DNA of 53,817 bases from Thermococcus sp. (GTDB lineage Archaea > Methanobacteriota_B > Thermococci > Thermococcales > Thermococcaceae): the NCBI RefSeq assembly GCF_027011145.1, contig NZ_JALVAO010000062.1, positions 1 to 53,817 of the forward strand, in the 5' to 3' direction. Under the pieces are notes generated by a model. That model worked only from the letters and a program-made list of their open reading frames with translations. It did no database searches and was not told the DNA's origin. Of this stretch, positions 33,696 through 43,802 are shown in pieces (the stretch's first letter is position 1; each line of letters opens with the position of its first letter). The position numbers and the translations under genes were made by a program.

Positions 33696-35030
33696 ATGAT
33701 TGGGGCATCAGGATTGGCCAGTGTGGATACGGTGGTCTACGTTTTCTTCATAACCATGAGCATAGGCCTTGTATCCCTGCTCATAAGCCAAAAAACTAAC
33801 ATCTCTTACATTCCACTGTTTATATTCTTTGGAATACTGATTGGACCGATTCTCAACATTGTTAACAGGAACCTCGCTCACGTTCTCTTTGACTATGTGC
33901 GTGTCTTCGGTCTCGTCATGATACTCTTTACGGAGGGCCATAACCTCAGCCTTTTCCTCCTGAAAAAAAGACTCGGGACCGTTTTAACGCTCGATACCAT
34001 AGGCCTCTTGGTCACGGCCCTTCTCTCAGGGGCGTTCTTCTCGTGGGTTTTCCACGCTCCTTTCGTTGTGGGCTTTCTCTTTGGAGCAATAATCTCGGCT
34101 ACGGACCCGGCAACGCTCATTCCCCTCTTCAGACAGCATCGCGTCAGACAGGACATAGAAACGATAATAGTGACTGAGTCCATATTCAACGACCCCCTGG
34201 GTATCGTTCTCACTTCAGTGGCCATAGCCCTCTTGGTTCCACAGGCACCAAGTGCCCAAATTCTTGAGAGAATCGCGGGTTATATAGGCATATACCCAGC
34301 CGCGGTGGTGTTTTTCCTCTACCAAATGCTGGTCTCGATAGCTATAGGGATTGGAGTGGGCATTTTAGGATACTGGATTCTCAAAAAGGCAGGGGTTATG
34401 GATTTTCCCGACGTCGTCATATTCTCCCTGTCTCTAGCCTTTGGGGGGTTCCTCCTCGGCGAACTCGCCCATGCCTCCGGCTACCTCGTTGCGACAGTGA
34501 CGGGGATAGTTCTAGGCAACCACAAGATATTCTTCAAGGAAGACCTCAAAACCGCGCGCTGGATAATCAGGGCTGTTGAGAAGGAGGTGCACTTCAACGA
34601 GAGCCTGGCCACGATTGCGACGATACTAATCTTCACACTCCTCGGGGCGAGCATCAACCTCTCGGTCATAGAGGACTACCTCTGGAGGGGAATCGCCCTA
34701 GCCCTTGCCATAATCCTCGTGGCCAGACCGATTTCAGCCCTACCAATCCTCAAGTGGCACGACTTTAGGGAGTACCTGTTCATATCCTTGGAAGGACCCA
34801 GAGGAGTCGTCCCCTCTGCCCTCGCGAGCCTTCCATTGACTCTTGGAATAACCTACAACAACGTTCAGCTCATTCACTGGGGTGAGATAATCCTCGGCGT
34901 CACCATAATAACCGTCCTAACCACCGTTATCGTCGAAACGCTTTGGGTTCCAATCCTTAGGGAGAAACTCCTCACGGTCAGGGACATAGTTAAAGAATTT
35001 GAAGAGGCCGGATACAAACCGGCTTCATAA
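33696..35030 (+). CDS. CPA1-family Na+/H+ antiporter
   Basis: 444 residues from ATG 33696 (MIGASGLASVDTVVYVFFIT), directly after GGGGTGAGGCAC; a longer start at 33666 lacks a ribosome binding site. About 12-13 transmembrane helices. The ion-binding signatures are SATDPATLIPLF and the ND pair in TESIFNDPLGIVL. It extrudes Na+ in exchange for H+. It is a single-gene transcript, overlapping the end of the convergent agmatinase gene by six bases. Confidence 0.92.
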   Translation: MIGASGLASVDTVVYVFFITMSIGLVSLLISQKTNISYIPLFIFFGILIGPILNIVNRNLAHVLFDYVRVFGLVMILFTEGHNLSLFLLKKRLGTVLTLDTIGLLVTALLSGAFFSWVFHAPFVVGFLFGAIISATDPATLIPLFRQHRVRQDIETIIVTESIFNDPLGIVLTSVAIALLVPQAPSAQILERIAGYIGIYPAAVVFFLYQMLVSIAIGIGVGILGYWILKKAGVMDFPDVVIFSLSLAFGGFLLGELAHASGYLVATVTGIVLGNHKIFFKEDLKTARWIIRAVEKEVHFNESLATIATILIFTLLGASINLSVIEDYLWRGIALALAIILVARPISALPILKWHDFREYLFISLEGPRGVVPSALASLPLTLGITYNNVQLIHWGEIILGVTIITVLTTVIVETLWVPILREKLLTVRDIVKEFEEAGYKPAS

Positions 35031-35894
35031 CCTTCCCATTTTTTCCATTGCCCCGATGAAGTAGAAAAGCAACTTTGCCCCCGTTAAAGCCGTCGGGTTG
35101 CCTAGCGTTTCTCCGGCGACCTCCATTATGTCGAAGCCCGCTATCCTTTTGTTCTCGACGAGCCACTCTATGGCCTCAACGACGTCCCAGAAAGCCAAGC
35201 CACCGGCCTCCGGCGTTCCTGTTGTCGGGACGAGAGGTAAATCAAAGACGTCTATGTCAACGGAGAGGTAGATGGGCTCAGGAAGAGGTTTGACGAGCTC
35301 AACGAATGCGTCAAAGCTGTAGTCCCTCGCGTGAACCCAGGAGATTCCGCTTCTCTCGGCGAACTCGACTTCTTCCCTCGTTCCGCTCCTGATTCCGAAC
35401 ATCGCTTCCCTGACTCCAAGCTCCGCTATCCTTCTCGCAACGCACGCGTGGTTGTAGGGGTTGTCCTCGTAGGAATCGCGGAGGTCGAGGTGTGCGTCGA
35501 AGACCACGTAGCTCTTGGGCCTCAAGGCCTTAACTGCTCCAAGCGTCTGGGAGTGCTCCCCGCCAAGGAGGATTGGTAGGGCTTTTGGATTCGCCTTTTT
35601 CAGCTCTTCAATGGTTTCCCTGACCCTGTCTGCGGTTTTTCTCGGGTCTCCGGCAACGACTGCAACGTCGCCTATGTCCGCTATCGGAAGTTCCGACAAA
35701 TCAACGTCGTAATCGAGGATGTAGCTCTCGAGGTTGAGAGTCGCCTGCCTGATAAGACCAGGTCCAAAGCGCGCCCCCGCTTTATAGCTCGTCGTCCCGT
35801 CGAATGGAACGCCCAAGATGACGTACTTTGCGCTCTCTGGGTTGGTTAGAGGGAGCTCAAGCCTGAACGTTTCGTAGGTGTACAGGAACTCCAT
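35025..35894 (-). CDS. speB: agmatinase / ureohydrolase family (polyamine synthesis)
   Basis: 289 residues. Binuclear manganese motifs are complete: GGEHSQTLG, FDAHLDLRDSY and LSVDIDVFDLPLVP. In Thermococcus the characterised family member hydrolyses N1-aminopropylagmatine (and agmatine) to spermidine-type polyamines plus urea; agmatinase is therefore the likely role rather than arginase. Ribosome binding site CGGTGGTG. The gene starts about 40 bases beyond the end of a Usp gene with its own TATA (35922-35934). aIF5A, whose hypusine is made from spermidine, lies 2.4 kb away. Confidence 0.9.
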   Translation of the reverse strand: MEFLYTYETFRLELPLTNPESAKYVILGVPFDGTTSYKAGARFGPGLIRQATLNLESYILDYDVDLSELPIADIGDVAVVAGDPRKTADRVRETIEELKKANPKALPILLGGEHSQTLGAVKALRPKSYVVFDAHLDLRDSYEDNPYNHACVARRIAELGVREAMFGIRSGTREEVEFAERSGISWVHARDYSFDAFVELVKPLPEPIYLSVDIDVFDLPLVPTTGTPEAGGLAFWDVVEAIEWLVENKRIAGFDIMEVAGETLGNPTALTGAKLLFYFIGAMEKMGRL

Positions 35895-35908
35895 GCCACC
35901 ACCGGGGC

Positions 35909-35915
35909 AAAAAAA
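35909..35915 (-). terminator. T7 tract between Usp operon and agmatinase gene
   Basis: TTTTTTT on the minus strand just after the Usp stop and before the agmatinase ATG, suited to end the Usp/transporter transcript; it lies within the agmatinase leader, so some read-through is likely. Confidence 0.35.
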
Positions 35916-35921
35916 GAGGGA

Positions 35922-35934
35922 GGGGTTTTAAAGC
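35922..35934 (-). promoter_or_regulatory. agmatinase promoter (TATA)
   Basis: AGCTTTAAAACC on the minus strand overlaps the stop of the upstream Usp gene, about 30-40 bases before the agmatinase ATG. Confidence 0.5.
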
Positions 35935-36383
35935 TACCTCACTATCATCACGGGCGGTTCAATGTGACCAACTACTTCCTCAAGGAGGGACCCTATCCTC
36001 GTCTTTCCGCTCTTACCGTAGGCGCCCATGACGACGAGCGAATACTTTCCGGAGTTGGCCTCCTTTAGTATTGTTTCCCTCGCGGGCCCCTCCGCTATCT
36101 TGAAGGAGCAGTTAACTCCCTCTTTTTGACCGAGTTCGAGCAGGGTTGTGAGCAGTTCCTTTACGTTCCTTTTGTTCTCCTCCCAGAGGGTCTCCTCAAA
36201 GCGCTTGATTTCCTCAAGTGAACCGCTCCTGACGCTGGCGTGGAAGGCGACGGCCCTCGCCTCACGCCTGTCCAGAACCGAGAAAAGGACCACCTTGGCC
36301 CTCTTTACTTTGGCTATTGCAAAGGCGTGTAAAGCCGCCTTCTGGCTCCACTTAGAGCCGTCAACGAGCACGAGTATCCTCAT
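35934..36383 (-). CDS. universal stress protein (UspA family)
   Basis: 149 residues: RILVLVDGSKWSQKAALHAF at the start and the ATP-loop VVMGAYGKSGKTRIGSLLEEVV followed by HIEPPVMIVR at the end, which is the full GX2GX9G(S/T) nucleotide-binding pattern. Usp proteins bind ATP as cytosolic dimers. It follows the ArsB/NhaD-type transporter gene by nine bases, so they are co-transcribed and Usp may sense energy state for the transporter. Confidence 0.9.
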   Translation of the reverse strand: MRILVLVDGSKWSQKAALHAFAIAKVKRAKVVLFSVLDRREARAVAFHASVRSGSLEEIKRFEETLWEENKRNVKELLTTLLELGQKEGVNCSFKIAEGPARETILKEANSGKYSLVVMGAYGKSGKTRIGSLLEEVVGHIEPPVMIVR

Positions 36384-36392
36384 ACGACCACC

Positions 36393-37670
36393 TCACAGTC
36401 CGTATCTAACCCATAGCATTAAACTGCCAACCGCGACGGTCGAGAACATTATCACGGCACCAACCTTCAGGAACTCGCCAAAGGTTATTCTAACGCCCTC
36501 CCTGTGTGCGATTCCTATAACGACGACGTTGGCGCTTGCTCCTATCGCCGTCCCGTTTCCTCCGAGACAAGCACCGAGCGAAAGGGCCCACCAGAGGGGG
36601 TATGTGTTCATGCTCGACCCCATCGCCTTTATCAGCGGAATCATTGTGGCCGTTAGAGGTATGTTGTCAACTACAGCACTTGAAATAGCGGAGAACCATG
36701 AGATTACGAATATTGCCTGGGCTTCGCTGTGGATGAGACTGACTATGCGCTGGGCAAGCAGGTCTATGAAACCCGTCTCCACTAGGGCCCCGACGATGAG
36801 GAAGAGCCCGCCGAAGAAGAAGAGCGTTGCCCACTCCACCTTCTCAAGGGCTTCCTCAGGGGAAGCACCAGACCAAAGGAGCAACGCCGATGCACCAGTC
36901 AGGGCTATAACCGCGGGTTCGAGGCCGAGCTGGTCGTGGAAGAAGAATCCAACGACTATCGCTAGAATTGTGACCAGGGACTTTTTGAAAAGCTCTCTAT
37001 CCCGAATGGCGTCGTTCTCGTCCATCTCCACTATCAGCATTTCAATCTCGGCTCTCCTTGAGGAGTTAATCCTAATCGCACTCCTGTAGGCTAAATAAAC
37101 TATGGCCACCGTGATGAAGAGGTCGGCCAAGGCTATCGGCCCCATGTTTAGGAGGAACTCGTTGAAACTCAGCTTTGCCGCCGAGCCTATCATAATGTTC
37201 GGTGGGTCTCCTATCAACGTTGCGGTTCCACCTATGTTGGAGGCAAAGATTTCGGAGAGGAGAAAGGGGACGGGGTTGACGTTCATCTTTTTAGTTATGT
37301 ATAGAAGCATCGGGGTTAGCAAAAGGACGGTCGTAACGTTGTCGAGGAAAGCGCTCACAAGGGCAGTAACCACCGAGAAGAGGAGGAGCACCTTCATAGG
37401 ATTACCTTTCGACAGCTTTGCGGTCTTTATGGCGATGTACTCAAAGAGCCCGCTCTCCCTGGCGACGTTTACAACCACCATCATCCCGGCGAGGAGGAGA
37501 ATAGTTCCAAGGTCGAGGTACTCGGGAACCTTTTCCCAGGGCACTATACCCACAAGCAGAACAACGCTGGCACCGACCATGGCGGCGACGGTTCTGTGGA
37601 TTTTCTCCGTTATTATGAAGGCGTAAACTCCCAGAAAAACTGCGAGGGCTATGACCTCCTGCGTGTTCAT
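36393..37670 (-). CDS. ArsB/NhaD (IT superfamily) ion transporter
   Basis: 425 residues with about 11-12 transmembrane helices in two inverted halves, each with a conserved DN motif: AFLDNVTTVLLLTPM and VVDNIPLTATMIPL. The family covers arsenite efflux, Na+/H+ antiporters and dicarboxylate transporters; the substrate cannot be settled, but the location among antiporters and Usp genes suggests a Na+/H+ or anion role. ATG start at 37668-37670, with ribosome binding site GGTGGTATC. Confidence 0.88.
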   Translation of the reverse strand: MNTQEVIALAVFLGVYAFIITEKIHRTVAAMVGASVVLLVGIVPWEKVPEYLDLGTILLLAGMMVVVNVARESGLFEYIAIKTAKLSKGNPMKVLLLFSVVTALVSAFLDNVTTVLLLTPMLLYITKKMNVNPVPFLLSEIFASNIGGTATLIGDPPNIMIGSAAKLSFNEFLLNMGPIALADLFITVAIVYLAYRSAIRINSSRRAEIEMLIVEMDENDAIRDRELFKKSLVTILAIVVGFFFHDQLGLEPAVIALTGASALLLWSGASPEEALEKVEWATLFFFGGLFLIVGALVETGFIDLLAQRIVSLIHSEAQAIFVISWFSAISSAVVDNIPLTATMIPLIKAMGSSMNTYPLWWALSLGACLGGNGTAIGASANVVVIGIAHREGVRITFGEFLKVGAVIMFSTVAVGSLMLWVRYGL

Positions 37671-37679
37671 GATACCACC

Positions 37680-38225
37680 TCAGTAAACGATTACGGGTTT
37701 TTTAATGCCCTGAACAATCCTGAAAACGACGGGGCTAACCTTGTGGGTTTTCACGCTCTCAGAACCAAAGTGCCTTGATATCACAAGTAAGTCTCTGCTT
37801 TCTGTTTCATTTTCAATAAATTCAACTTTATCATCAAAGATTATCGCCATTGTAAAGTTCATGCCAAGTTCTGAGAGCGTGCTTTCTATTTTTTTGAGAA
37901 TTTCTCTTCCAAGAGCCTCCTCTTTTTCTCGGAATTTTCTAGCTTCATCCTCTCCGAGAGTTTCCCGTATTAAGCCACAGAGAACACTATCAATAAGATA
38001 AACAACCTCAACTTTTGCACCTGGATACGCAGAGACCACATCAAAAACTTCATCAGGTATCTTACCAGAAAATCTATCAATAGCAAAGAGTATTGAATTT
38101 ATCGTAGGAATCTGAAGTTCTTCCTCCGTTAGGAAAAACTCCTGGTAGGCTTTCATTATTTCCTCATAGCGAGAGCCTGCGATGTTCCTGAACTTTCGGA
38201 GAATGAGCTCGCTGAAATTAACCAT
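37680..38225 (-). CDS. diverged Usp-like protein
   Basis: 181 residues. A 45-residue N-terminal extension (MVNFSELILRKFRNIAGSRY...) precedes a Rossmann-like Usp core, INSILFAIDRFSGKIPDEVFDVVS, ending RDLLVISRHFGSES...VSPVVFRIVQGIKKPVIVY. The canonical ATP-loop GX2GX9G is not fully kept (SRHFGSES), so nucleotide binding is uncertain. It sits nine bases before the transporter gene, giving the order usp-like, transporter, usp. Confidence 0.75.
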   Translation of the reverse strand: MVNFSELILRKFRNIAGSRYEEIMKAYQEFFLTEEELQIPTINSILFAIDRFSGKIPDEVFDVVSAYPGAKVEVVYLIDSVLCGLIRETLGEDEARKFREKEEALGREILKKIESTLSELGMNFTMAIIFDDKVEFIENETESRDLLVISRHFGSESVKTHKVSPVVFRIVQGIKKPVIVY

Positions 38226-38254
38226 AAGCCCACCCCGGGGTTTTCAAGAAAAGG

Positions 38255-38268
38255 AACTTTAAAAGGTT
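38255..38268 (-). promoter_or_regulatory. promoter of usp-like-transporter-usp operon
   Basis: AACCTTTTAAAGTTCC on the minus strand is a TATA element about 35 bases before the ATG at 38223-38225, followed by GGGGTGGG as ribosome binding site. Confidence 0.5.
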
Positions 38269-38283
38269 GTGCAGGGAAGGGGC

Positions 38284-38694
38284 TCACTCGCCCCTGACCC
38301 TCTTAATCTGGATTCTCCCAAGGGTTTCCCAGTACTCGACGGTTATTCCTTCTTTAAGCTGGTCCCTCACTTCCTCGTCGACGCCTCCTTCGAAGGGAAC
38401 GTCATAGAGCTCGTAGGTTTCCATGTCCATAAGCTGGACTGTATCCGGTGTTATAGCTATGACTTGGCCAACGCGCTTGTCGATGATGGGGACATCAACT
38501 TCCGCGCTTGTCGGCTTAACGATGCTCCTGACCTTGCCGTCGAAGATTCCAACGGCCTCAATCCTCGCCTTGGCTGAACCGTGCTTTCCAGGGGAAGAAA
38601 CCGTTATGTTAACAATCCTGCAGGGTTCTCCATCAATAATAATGTACCTTCCGGGCTTGAGCTTGCTGACCTGAACCTTAGTCTTGTCTCCCAT
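38284..38694 (-). CDS. eif5a: translation initiation factor 5A
   Basis: 136 residues, normal size for aIF5A. The N-terminal SH3-like domain carries the hypusination loop [15 protein letters not shown] with Lys37 as the modified residue; the C-terminal OB-like domain ends [10 protein letters not shown]. It promotes peptide-bond formation at difficult motifs such as polyproline, and the modification requires spermidine and deoxyhypusine synthase (not in the window). Ribosome binding site GAGGAGGTATGAAAG; TATA at 38739-38752. Confidence 0.97.
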   Translation of the reverse strand: MGDKTKVQVSKLKPGRYIIIDGEPCRIVNITVSSPGKHGSAKARIEAVGIFDGKVRSIVKPTSAEVDVPIIDKRVGQVIAITPDTVQLMDMETYELYDVPFEGGVDEEVRDQLKEGITVEYWETLGRIQIKRVRGE

Positions 38695-38738
38695 CTTTCA
38701 TACCTCCTCTAAGAGTTCTGGTTTGAGTTGGAGAAGGC

Positions 38739-38752
38739 GTTTAAAAAATTTT
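38739..38752 (-). promoter_or_regulatory. aIF5A promoter (TATA)
   Basis: AATTTTTTAAACG on the minus strand, about 45-55 bases before the ATG, immediately after T-tracts that could also end the upstream transporter transcript. Confidence 0.5.
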
Positions 38753-38762
38753 TGAAAAAGGC

Positions 38763-40142
38763 TTAGCGACGGCTCCTCAAGAATATTCGGTTCATAAAGA
38801 GAGGAACCAGAAGAACGAGACCAAGTATTGCTCCAAGCTTAACAGCATCACTCTGGCTTCTAAAAGAGTAATAGAGAGCAAAAAATCCAACAAAAGCCAA
38901 GAGAATCATTGAAAGCAGAACTGCGCTTCTTCTGCGAAGTATTCCTGACTTAACAACTGGGTATGCTTCCACCAATGCTATTATCGCCCCAACACTAAAG
39001 GGAACTGCAAAAAACATTGTTCTTGCAAAACCAGCTGTCATTACGACCGATATTGCGATTCCAATAAGGGAAACCCCAGCCAATCCCTTCGTTCTCTCGA
39101 GTTGCATCACTTCAGACAGGACTTGGGTCCCCATTTCAATGAGAACGATAATTGTAGTTAGACCAGCAAAGTAGAAGGACAGTATGAGCAGAAAAATAAT
39201 CGTCTCTGCTCCAGGGATATTGCCTCTGATAATCTGGGGAATCATGTAAAAAACGGTGATAGACTGGGGAAGAGGTGTTGTACTGTTGGTTGCATATGCT
39301 TGAAGGGCCATAAACTGGGAATAAAGTTTTAGACTCTCTTCGGGGTTTATGTTGGGATTGTGAACACTTTGCTCAAATGCTTGGAAGGCGGGGCCAAGGG
39401 AGTATGCAATTGTATAAGCAGCTGCAAAGCTCAAGATTATCTGGAAAAAGAAAACCACCACTAAAACTCTTTTGAAATCGAGATCCTCCGGAGCAAAACT
39501 TCCAAGAACGTAGTATACACCAGCACCCAGTCCAAACGCTATTACAATAGAAACAAGAAGCATAATAATTCCCTCAACTGTCAGGGGATGGTTAAATGAG
39601 GTTATGCTTGAAACTGCATTGCCCATATAATACTTGGCCTGTTCCGACGTCACTACTTTAAGTGCTCTATCTCTGATGAGAATCGTTGAGATCACAGTAA
39701 ACAGAATCATCAATACAGATATTCCAGATATAAACTCCAGAGCTTTACCTTTCGCCAACATTAACAGGAGGGAAGCCAAAAGAATTGTCAGAATCGCCAA
39801 TGGTATTACGTATTCACTTGTCCCCCCAAACAGATAAACAAGTCCCCATCCTGAAGCATATGCCGTAACGCCCAAGATTATGAGAAGAAACATGAGTAGT
39901 GTGAAAACAACAGAGGGAGTCCTAGCTACTCTGGTGAAAAACTCATAAATGAGATATCTAGTCTTCTTTGTGCTCTGAGCCTCGTTATAGGCCAAGAACA
40001 GGGCAACAATTGACGGAACGAGGGAAATCAAGAAACCTTTTAGGCCAAATACAATGTAATACTTAGGAACCACAAGAAAGCTCCAGATTCCAAGGATGTA
40101 ACCAGTAATGAGCAGAGCCATCAGTATGTTTACCTTTTTCAT
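38763..40142 (-). CDS. divergent NSS-like sodium-coupled transporter
   Basis: 459 residues from ATG 40140-40142 (MKKVNILMALLITGYILGIW), with GGGGGG upstream; the in-frame start at 40202 lies beyond the TATA box. About 12 transmembrane helices in a LeuT-like layout: the segments ITSFNHPLTVEGIIMLLVS... and IIFLLILSFYFAGLTTIIVL resemble later helices of the neurotransmitter:sodium symporter family. The usual TM1 motif GXGNXWRFP is absent. The substrate cannot be stated. It is a single-gene transcript. Confidence 0.7.
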   Translation of the reverse strand: MKKVNILMALLITGYILGIWSFLVVPKYYIVFGLKGFLISLVPSIVALFLAYNEAQSTKKTRYLIYEFFTRVARTPSVVFTLLMFLLIILGVTAYASGWGLVYLFGGTSEYVIPLAILTILLASLLLMLAKGKALEFISGISVLMILFTVISTILIRDRALKVVTSEQAKYYMGNAVSSITSFNHPLTVEGIIMLLVSIVIAFGLGAGVYYVLGSFAPEDLDFKRVLVVVFFFQIILSFAAAYTIAYSLGPAFQAFEQSVHNPNINPEESLKLYSQFMALQAYATNSTTPLPQSITVFYMIPQIIRGNIPGAETIIFLLILSFYFAGLTTIIVLIEMGTQVLSEVMQLERTKGLAGVSLIGIAISVVMTAGFARTMFFAVPFSVGAIIALVEAYPVVKSGILRRRSAVLLSMILLAFVGFFALYYSFRSQSDAVKLGAILGLVLLVPLFMNRIFLRSRR

Positions 40143-40188
40143 TGCGAACCCCCCGTATTCTAGAACATTCAATGCAGTATGTAACAAG

Positions 40189-40199
40189 CTGTATAAAAA
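40189..40199 (-). promoter_or_regulatory. promoter of the NSS-like gene
   Basis: TTTTTATAC (minus strand) lies about 50 bases before the ATG at 40142, with ribosome binding site GGGGGG. Confidence 0.5.
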
Positions 40200-40239
40200 C
40201 ATTATGGCATAAGGATTTGGAATTACAAAAGAAGTGATT

Positions 40240-41953
<1,714 letters not shown>

Positions 41954-42057
41954 AGCTGACACCGATGGAGTTTTGGATTGAGCCTTAATAAGGTCTCCCA
42001 ATACTTCCCTAAGTGCTAAAGTTTTTAAAGGGACTAAGAGTATCACCTGCGGTCAGA

Positions 42058-43221
42058 ATGAAGATAAAAGCTTCGTTGATTGCGTTGATATTGCTGGCCT
42101 TTACTATTTCCACCATTTCCCAAGTTAGTGCAAATAGCATGGGGAAGACAAACGTAACCTTGTCATGTAGCCCGCTGATTGTTAAGGCCGTTGACTCCAA
42201 ATACGGTTTAGAATTCGTAGCCGAAGGAACTTGCAAGGGGCATGTACTCAACCCGAAAAACACAACGGTAGTCCCCATAGATGAAACATACTATATCATC
42301 AATGCCACAGGTCCGTTTTATGGAGAATACAAAAGCACTCTCTTTGTCAAAAATGGTCAATACAAGCCGGGAGATATGATCCCAATTGAGCTTCACGTTA
42401 GAGCCCTTTATCAACCCGTGAATTTAATACCCTGGATTCTGAGGCACGACTCCACAAACGTGAGCCTTCAAGGAACCCTCTGGGTTCATCCCGTGGGAGA
42501 AAAAAAGAATTCCATTATACCAGTCGGCCTGTACTGGAAAGGACTCGTCCCTGTTAAGGCTGACTGGGTGAGCATTATAAGCGGGACCCTCATTGTGGTA
42601 TCGATTCTCCTAGGGATTATACTCGGGTTTATGGGCTCCCTAGCAGTTAAGGGCAAAAGGCTCAAAAATACGCTCTGGACCTCGGGCTTTCTGTTCGGCT
42701 GGCTGGTTGTTTCAGTGGTTGCCTCTACGGGTCTGAAAACCCAGGTAGGAGGCCTCGTAGTCATTCAACTCCTTTTTACGGCAGTGTGGTTCTCGTCGAT
42801 AAACTACGCACTGTACCTCGTCCTGCCCAAACCGGTGAAAACTCCCAAGAACATTGCGATGGCCCTTTATCTTACAGCAGTTGTGTTCTCCTTTGTCTGG
42901 AGTATCTTGACGAGAAATAGCGCATTTATTCTTGGGACACTAATCCTCCTTGTGATTTTTGAGGTTCTGCTAACGAGGGGAATACAGAGAGGATTAGACG
43001 AACTCAAGGTCAAAGGGGAAGAGATAGACCCTTACTCCCTGGGAGTACTACCGTTTGTGGGTTACTTCCTTTCCCTCTTGTTCCTGGGTGGGATCATGAA
43101 GTCAGTACAGTTTACACTTTTTGCCACTGCATTCTTTGGAATCAGTCTGCTCGCTGGATTAGTAACAATAAGATACTATCGGAAAAAGGGTAATATACAC
43201 GAACCGACCAGCGTCTATTAG
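42058..43221 (+). CDS. multi-span membrane protein with secreted N-terminal domain
   Basis: 387 residues from ATG 42058 (MKIKASLIALILLAFTISTI). A signal-like helix is followed by an outside domain of about 150 residues with N-X-S/T sites (NVTLSC, NTTVVP, NATGPF, NVSLQG), and then about seven transmembrane helices from residue 170 onward. No family recognised. The stop (TAG) overlaps the GTG at 43221, the earliest possible start of the next gene, so it is coupled to the metallophosphoesterase. TATA GTTTTTAAAGG near 42021-42031. Confidence 0.75.
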   Translation: MKIKASLIALILLAFTISTISQVSANSMGKTNVTLSCSPLIVKAVDSKYGLEFVAEGTCKGHVLNPKNTTVVPIDETYYIINATGPFYGEYKSTLFVKNGQYKPGDMIPIELHVRALYQPVNLIPWILRHDSTNVSLQGTLWVHPVGEKKNSIIPVGLYWKGLVPVKADWVSIISGTLIVVSILLGIILGFMGSLAVKGKRLKNTLWTSGFLFGWLVVSVVASTGLKTQVGGLVVIQLLFTAVWFSSINYALYLVLPKPVKTPKNIAMALYLTAVVFSFVWSILTRNSAFILGTLILLVIFEVLLTRGIQRGLDELKVKGEEIDPYSLGVLPFVGYFLSLLFLGGIMKSVQFTLFATAFFGISLLAGLVTIRYYRKKGNIHEPTSVY

Positions 43222-43229
43222 TGTTCCCA

Positions 43230-43802
43230 ATGCTCGGCTTTCTCAGGAGAAGAAAGCTCCGGAACTTAAGGAAAAACACGGAAGAGACCCTTGTGATGCA
43301 CGTAGGTGACACTCCGGAAAGCGTTTACCGCTTCATTGAACGGCTAATAGACGATTACCGTCCGGAGATAATAATTCACACGGGCGATTTGGTTGACAAC
43401 GTTAAGCTTGAGAGAAAACCTGAGCTAAAGCCGGCCTATGAAGCCGGGCTGAGGAAGCTTGCCCGCATACTCAAGGGCTCGAAGGCAAAGCTTTACATCG
43501 TTCCCGGCAATGAAGATGACGTGGAGCTCGTAAAGAGGTTCTTTGGAGAGAGCGTTGTTGAGCCGGGAAGTGTTATTGAGATAAATGGGAAGACCCTCGC
43601 CCTTGGACACACTTGGGAGGACGTTGTCAATAAAAACGCCGACTTCAAACTCTACGGCCACAACTTCAGGGTAATCCCAAAGGGATTAAACGCAGTCCTG
43701 GGGGTTAACTTCATTTTCCTCCCGAGCGGGAGGGTCGTAAGGATAGACTACCCGGTTGGAACCGACACTGCAAGGGGTTACAAACTCAGGAGGGGGTTAT
43801 GA
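43230..43802 (+). CDS. calcineurin-like metallophosphoesterase
   Basis: 190 residues from ATG 43230; a GTG at 43221 is also in frame. Metal-binding motifs run through the protein: MHVGDTPES, IIIHTGDLVDN, VPGNEDDVE (for GNHE) and LGHTWED plus YGHNF. The first motif lacks the usual D-X-H, so it is degenerate at one metal site. Family members hydrolyse phosphodiesters or act on nucleotides; the substrate is unknown. It ends with TTATGATG, overlapping the start of the next gene. Second gene of a three-gene cluster. Confidence 0.8.
   Translation: MLGFLRRRKLRNLRKNTEETLVMHVGDTPESVYRFIERLIDDYRPEIIIHTGDLVDNVKLERKPELKPAYEAGLRKLARILKGSKAKLYIVPGNEDDVELVKRFFGESVVEPGSVIEINGKTLALGHTWEDVVNKNADFKLYGHNFRVIPKGLNAVLGVNFIFLPSGRVVRIDYPVGTDTARGYKLRRGL

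Noticed and set aside
36148-37089. 313-codon open frame on the plus strand
   Set aside because: Antisense to the Usp and ArsB/NhaD-type transporter genes, crossing both; composition is the complement of membrane helices.
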